64,000 bases of DNA, taken from assembly GCA_964023205.1 (NCBI GenBank), contig OZ026845.1, forward strand, positions 11,852,001 through 11,916,000. The letters run 5' to 3'. Within the stretch, counting starts at the first letter, position 1. The number at the start of each line of letters is the position of its first letter. Positions 58,501-64,000 of the stretch are shown here, piece after piece. The translations under genes and the position numbers were made by a program. Source of the stretch: Lutraria lutraria. Lineage: Eukaryota > Mollusca > Bivalvia > Venerida > Mactridae. The notes under the pieces were generated by a model. That model made no database searches, had not been told where the DNA came from, and was given only the letters and a program-made list of their open reading frames with translations.

Positions 58501-61500
58501 TGACAATAATTTAGTTGAGACGTTTCTCCATGTACTATCAAAGCTTACTAGCATCTATCTAAGAATCTATGCCCATTCTTTGTTAATCATAGATCTCCTT
58601 ACATAGTCTATAGAGCTAATGGTTAGATAACTAAAGTAGTTTTTGACAGTACAACAAGTAATACTTCAACTAAACCGTGTCTGATTCCCAAATAAAAGAA
58701 AAGATAACTTTGTACAAAATCAAAACAGATTACATCTCATCTACAAACTTGGCAGGAAATCTCAAAGACAGCTCAAAAATGTTCAATACTTATAGCATAA
58801 CTAATACACATAACATCAAACATTATAAATGTTTATTTGAAACATGAACATCAACCATGGTCCAGAAAATTAAAATATCAACTTTTATGTCCATAATTAA
58901 TTACTTAGACTATTACAGGATATCATTAGAGAAACAATTACGTAATGTATCCAGCCGTATATAAATAATCTTCATACCTGAAGTTAAACAGGAATGATAG
59001 CCTGTTATATTATACCCTAACTGGCAGAGAATTTATTCAGATTATCCAATTTATGCCTGACAGACATACATCACAAAGATCATCCCAGTAATACATATTA
59101 CTTAACAACCAATACTTAATATAATGAAAGGAATATATAACTCTTTGTCATGGTTTTTTAACAGTCATGCATGTTAAAATTTGATGAAAGATAAAAAAAT
59201 TGTATTCATGAAAACTGCAACAAAATCATGAAAACTTGTATGCTTGAAACCTTACAATTAACAGAATGAAAGATCACCATTCTATGAATAATCAAAGAAA
59301 ATGTGGATTCTAGTATGCTTTTTGTACTGAAAAAGTAAATAATAACAAAAAATCTACAACATAATACAATGTATCTTACACAATATAGTAGTAGTAAAAC
59401 TTGTAGTTTAAGTTTTACCACAAACCTATATGAACACACCTTTAAGATGTATATAGTTTCTTATTAAAGACTATTTAAAGAAAATGACACAAAATTAACA
59501 CAGGGGTGTGACTGGTCACTGATCAGAGGGGAGGAATATTTTTTGTCATAACACAAAAAAGTTATTTCAAACCCAGAATATTACTAGAAAGTGTCTGACA
59601 GGTCTGTGTAATCTACCAGCACTAAATGAAGCATCATTATTTGTTCAACAATTAAATCTTTAAGGGGAATGCTCTTACCCCCTCTTTACATATTACACTC
59701 TTTAAGATTTACATATTTTATAAATTGACCCTGTGATCATCCAATCCCCAGAAACCAGTAAGAAAATCACACCCATGTAAATAGTTATTGCACAACAAGT
59801 CATTCAACTCAAATAATACTCATTTGTTCAACACACATGTTCGAATGGACTATTTACACATGAAAACTGATTGATTTATTGAACCACTATCAAGTTTCAG
59901 TATACTATGGTCATAAACAAAAAATACTAAGATACTTAATTGGAAAGCATTAGGCCAATCAAATGGGAAAGCTAAAAATTATTCTATGAGTGTACAGCAA
60001 TAATTGTCCAAATACTCACTGATCTTATATGCCCATTAAATACATATTTAAAAATGATTAATTAGATTCTGTCAAAAATGTAGCCTAACCAGTACAGTAA
60101 TATATTATGATTTATCATAAGACTGCAAATAAATTTGATTTCATATTGACAGTTTCAACATAATTTTGAAAATTTGAGACAAACTATGGTATATCCATAA
60201 TAAAAGTTGGTGTTATCTAGATAATTTGTTTGTGGTAATTTGTAAAATTAGTTCACCATGATGTATTTGTTCAGCCTTCTGCTTATTATAGTTTATACAA
60301 TCAACAAACAAGTCATAAATCTCACATTATGTAATAATATGTCAACTTAATTAAATTATGATTTAGTACAACTATATTCAATACATCCTAGCATCAAAAT
60401 AATAATAATGAAATATTAAAAACCAGAACATGATAAATAATTCAATAGAGTAAAACCTCACCAATTGATCACCACATTTTGTTTGTTTGTTTATATTAAG
60501 TTTTACACCCCTTTTCAACAGTCAGAGTCATATGAGGCAGACAGTTTACCTAACCATCATTCCTGGTGATCATCTGCCATAATGTATTAATATCAAGACC
60601 ACCTCATAAAAAGGACCAGCCTATTTTCTATATTTCCGCTTGACAATAACCCCTCCCTCCCCTTCAATATTTATATCATCTCATTATAAGGAGCACATAA
60701 TTTCCAACATCCTATATCCTGCTCATTATCTGAACTTGATGACAGGACCAAACAACATTATAATGACCAAGTCTCCTCCTCCTCCCTAAGGTGGTCTTAA
60801 TAGCAAAGTTTTACTACAACTGAAAAAATTCATAAAGTAAGTGATTTAAGAAAGACAAGTGACAACTCAGAAAAAATCAAATTCAAATTTTGTGTTTTCA
60901 ATGATTATTGATAAAGCAGTGGCTTCAAACGAAAACATCTATATATCAATACTAATATAGGTATCAACTAACTCATGTACATGTATGACTGTATTTATGT
61001 ACAAAAAAAACCCAACAAACTCAAAACAACATATTGTTCTAATCTACCAACTGACCCAAGCTAAAACAAACAGAAAAATAATGGGTAAATCAGAACCAAA
61101 CAAGCATTAATCTAAATATGTCAACAGCTGGACCAGTGTACATTACTTGATAGATTTACCTACAGGTATGTAAATCAATCTAATTAAAATAATACAACAC
61201 TTGAAGTTCAACAGATAATGGCAACAAAAGTTTTACACACAAGTAGGTTTCTTAACATAGAGGCTTTCGAGACTGACCAGTGAAAAATCAGCTTATTTCT
61301 CATTTAATTTGATATTAAAACTTACAACCCGATTTACTTTTTTTAGAACTTGAGCTAAAGCAACTTTTACTAATCTCTAACTAAATATTGGTAAAAAATC
61401 TGAAATTATGAATATGATGGTACTTTTTACTGGTCATACATAATTTCAGGCATCATGAATACAGTAATGAATACCTGTAAATGACTCAGTTACCAATAGA

Positions 61501-63419
61501 CTGAAAGTAGGACTTCTTTACATTCTTTTTTTAAAAAAGGATGATATATTATTGCTACTGGCATACTTAAATTGGAATATCATGCAATAAGATCTTCATC
61601 AGCGCCCTCATTTGATCCTTGAAGTGACATTTTGACTCCTGAAATGAGCTAGTTAAGCTTAGAACTGACTCTTTGATAATTTGTACTGAATGGTCAAATT
61701 TACAAGATGACTTTAGCAGGAAATTTTGGGACCCTTCAATTTATTATCAGCTAGAGGTCATTTAACCCATAGCATTTGATGTCTTGTGAGCATCCTGTCC
61801 ATGTACATGTATCACACCCCAAAGTAAACCTAGAATTAATTAACTGGGGTATGTACAGTATCAGTAACACATGTTTATAACTACCAGTAGAACAATGTAG
61901 TTACTAATGATCTGAATCTCATTACTCATAAATAACCAAGCTAATAGTCACGAGAACCAACAAGGGAGTTAAATACAATAGTAGATAATTAGTTATTATC
62001 AATATGTAATGTATAAATAATGACAGATGAACATTTATTTCATTCAATACTCCCAACATGTATTCTTACACTCCTTCCTTCACTGATATGTGCTAATTGT
62101 ACTATGTGACAACCTTTAAGTTTAAGATCTATCATTCTATGTTTTTCTACTAAAAAGATCTGAGTGAATGAATTAACAGTATGGAAGACAAGAATATTGA
62201 TGTATTGCTCATAAAATTGATTGTTGCTTTAAATCATTCTTAGTCACAGAATACATCAAATAGAGTCGGCTTTTACTGAGAGAAACATTTTTGAATCTTA
62301 GTTATTAACATGACATTTTTAAAAAAATCTTCTTACCAGACATGCTGAATACTAGTGCTAGGAATCATTGGATTGTACATCATGCATGATGGTCCGTCAT
62401 GCCAACACTGCCTATTGTACATGTAGGCTATTAAAAAGACTAATTAATGATAATCATCTGTTATCTCAATAAAGTATCTTTTCATCTAATGACTAATTTT
62501 CAGATTGAAACAAGAGCAATATGTATTGATCAGGAGGTAAAAAGCAATGAATAATACTAATAAAGTTTATTTATGGAGCAAAAAAAAGGTACAAAGTAAT
62601 ACATCTTACACCTTCAGACTAATACCACAATGAATGAAAATGAAACAAATTTTATAACAACAAAAATAACCCGACTGATAATGTGCATACTCCAATAAAG
62701 TACTTAATAATTCTTGAAATAAATAAAAATGCATTCTGTGTATTGTGTAAGCATAACGTGAGCCTGTGAATTGCATTTACTTAGGGCTTTACTACACTTT
62801 ATCAATAATGACTAAAGACTATGAATGGTTTAATTAAAATAGTTCATGAATGTCAGTTAAAGAAATATTTTTCAGATGTTTTAGCACTAATCTTGAAAGT
62901 AAAATAATTTAAAAATCTTAGGTAAATCTAATCCTAACTTTTCAGACTACATACACCTAATGATTAAAAACTAAAAGCTTGGTCCTCAAAACTCATCTAT
63001 AAGCAATTGCACACTTTTTGGGTTAAAATTTAAGAGGAAAGAAAAAATTAATAATTGGTGGCGAGTGATTTCTTTGGTATAAAAACTTACAATAGTTTAT
63101 GTATAAAACACAAACAATGATTCAAATCAAAATCCTGAATAAAACTATTAAAAGTATAATACTTAATAAATTCAATAGATATATGTTAATTAATGGGTCA
63201 CTGGGACATTCTTAGGGCCGAATAATTGAACAATTTTGGTGCAGTTTTTAAAGTTAAGCCTATTAAAGTATTGCAAATCAGTTTTGTACCTAATATCATT
63301 ATAATTCAAGTAATTTTGGATACAGTCAGTGTATTATCTTAAAGGAGTGTTTCAACCTCTGTAATAGTTTCCAATTGTGCTACATTTGAGCTGTCTTCTT
63401 CAACCTCCTGCTCGCTTCG
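55533..63419 (-). other. Gene-free AT-rich stretch, possibly a long ABHD17 3' UTR
   Basis: Nearly 8 kb with no recognisable exon lies directly 3' of the ABHD17 stop codon. It contains simple AT repeats (58451-58470), a SINE tail (60476-60560) and minus-strand AATAAA signals (for example near 62565). Part of it must be ABHD17 3' UTR, but its end cannot be placed. Confidence 0.4.
60476..60560 (-). mobile_element. SINE tail fragment
   Basis: On the minus strand, GTCTGCCTCATATGACTC, ACTGTTGAAAAGGGGTGTAA and a terminal AAACAAACAAAC match the last third of the SINE at 37198-37447. Confidence 0.65.
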
Positions 63420-63639
63420 TCAAATCCCTGCCAAATCTGTACTGATAAACTGCTTCAGTCTTTCTAGGTATTGTCCATAAAGTTCAACATCATTATGTCC
63501 AGCACCTTCAACCCAAAGGGGTTCCACAGTTCTAGGACAGCGTTCAAATATTGCTAGTCCATGAGAAAAATCAATCACTTCATCTTCAGTTCCATGAATC
63601 ACTAGAACAGGTGATGAAATCTTCTGTACTTTATCGATG
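63420..63639 (-). CDS. ABHD17: ABHD17 depalmitoylase, last coding exon
   Basis: The acceptor TTGTTTTAG|CATCGA opens a 220-bp exon that ends in TGA at 63420-63422 and encodes the last 72 complete residues. The reading contains [37 protein letters not shown] and a LKQFIS ending. These match the C-terminal part of ABHD17A/B/C, membrane-associated serine hydrolases that remove palmitate from proteins such as N-Ras and PSD-95. The catalytic Asp (in GTEDEVID) and His (GAGHND) are present here. The nucleophilic Ser and the cysteine-rich N-terminus that is itself palmitoylated must lie beyond the right edge. Which vertebrate paralogue is closest cannot be said from this exon; invertebrates usually have one gene. 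Confidence 0.93.
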
Positions 63640-64000
63640 CTAAAACAAGAAAGGTAGATTATAGAATTAATGATTACAACATGCCAGTACTTAGGCTAAT
63701 TCTATTGAGACTGAATGATATAATACAACTAATTTTCATACAGTGAAAGTATCACAAAAAGAATATACTTCAATATGTTTTCTTGAAGGAAGTTTAAAGG
63801 ATGCAACTACCATTAATTTGATTATTTTATAACAGATGCACAAGAAGTTTGAGGAAGCCCTGAGTTGACAAGTCTCTTAAAGATGTACACAACTCGTGCT
63901 GGTATTCTGGTGAGTATTTGTTGGTTGGGCTATGTAAACTCGCGTTACTGAGTGACTGTTTGACAGTTTTGAACTTTTCCTCAAATTAATACCTATAATT

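Overview
This window reads as invertebrate nuclear DNA, most likely from a mollusc and probably a bivalve. It is AT-rich. Genes are broken into many small exons with GT-AG introns, and the spaces between genes are full of short non-autonomous elements: MITE-like inverted repeats, tRNA-derived SINEs, and tandem arrays with a period near 160 bp of the kind known from bivalve genomes. The bivalve assignment rests on repeat style and protein similarity recalled from memory, not on a database search. Most of the sizeable open frames in the window are chance frames; the real genes had to be assembled from exons by splice sites, reading phase and protein family.

Layout. 180-2130 (-): the first four coding exons of MAP2K5/MEK5, encoding its PB1 domain; the kinase part lies off the left edge. 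2131-5697: intergenic, with a Helentron-like element built on a ~160-bp tandem core. 5698-25200 (-): a complete 28-exon class IIb histone deacetylase, best called HDAC10, predicted at 809 residues with two full deacetylase domains; its introns carry a 159-bp tandem array, a hAT-type MITE and several palindromic elements. 25201-27760: intergenic. 27761-38360 (-): a complete 12-exon FKBP8 (436 residues: acidic N-terminus, FKBP domain, TPRs, C-terminal membrane anchor) with a 2.9-kb decayed repeat-coding exon in its last intron. 40466-~40600 (-): a candidate FKBP8 leader exon. 42041-42799 (+): SNRNP35, the U11/U12-35K protein of the minor spliceosome. 42800-63419: a long gene-poor stretch with a 15-copy 66-bp array, a third ~160-bp array, SINEs and palindromes. 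63420-63639 (-): the last coding exon of ABHD17, which continues off the right edge.

The genes are unrelated housekeeping or signalling genes with no sign of joint function: MEK5 (ERK5 signalling), HDAC10 (acetyl-polyamine or lysine deacetylation), FKBP8 (outer mitochondrial membrane co-chaperone), SNRNP35 (minor splicing) and ABHD17 (protein depalmitoylation). The most unusual observations are: (1) an HDAC10-type protein in which both domains keep all catalytic residues but differ at the substrate gatekeeper (Glu274 versus Leu703), with the two domains encoded by exon blocks of exactly equal length (895 bp each); (2) the decayed giant exon in FKBP8, with at least five copies of a W-x-R-I-x-G motif; (3) three tiny palindromic sequences flanked by direct repeats, one of which has a paralogous empty site in this window, suggesting a very small insertion unit.
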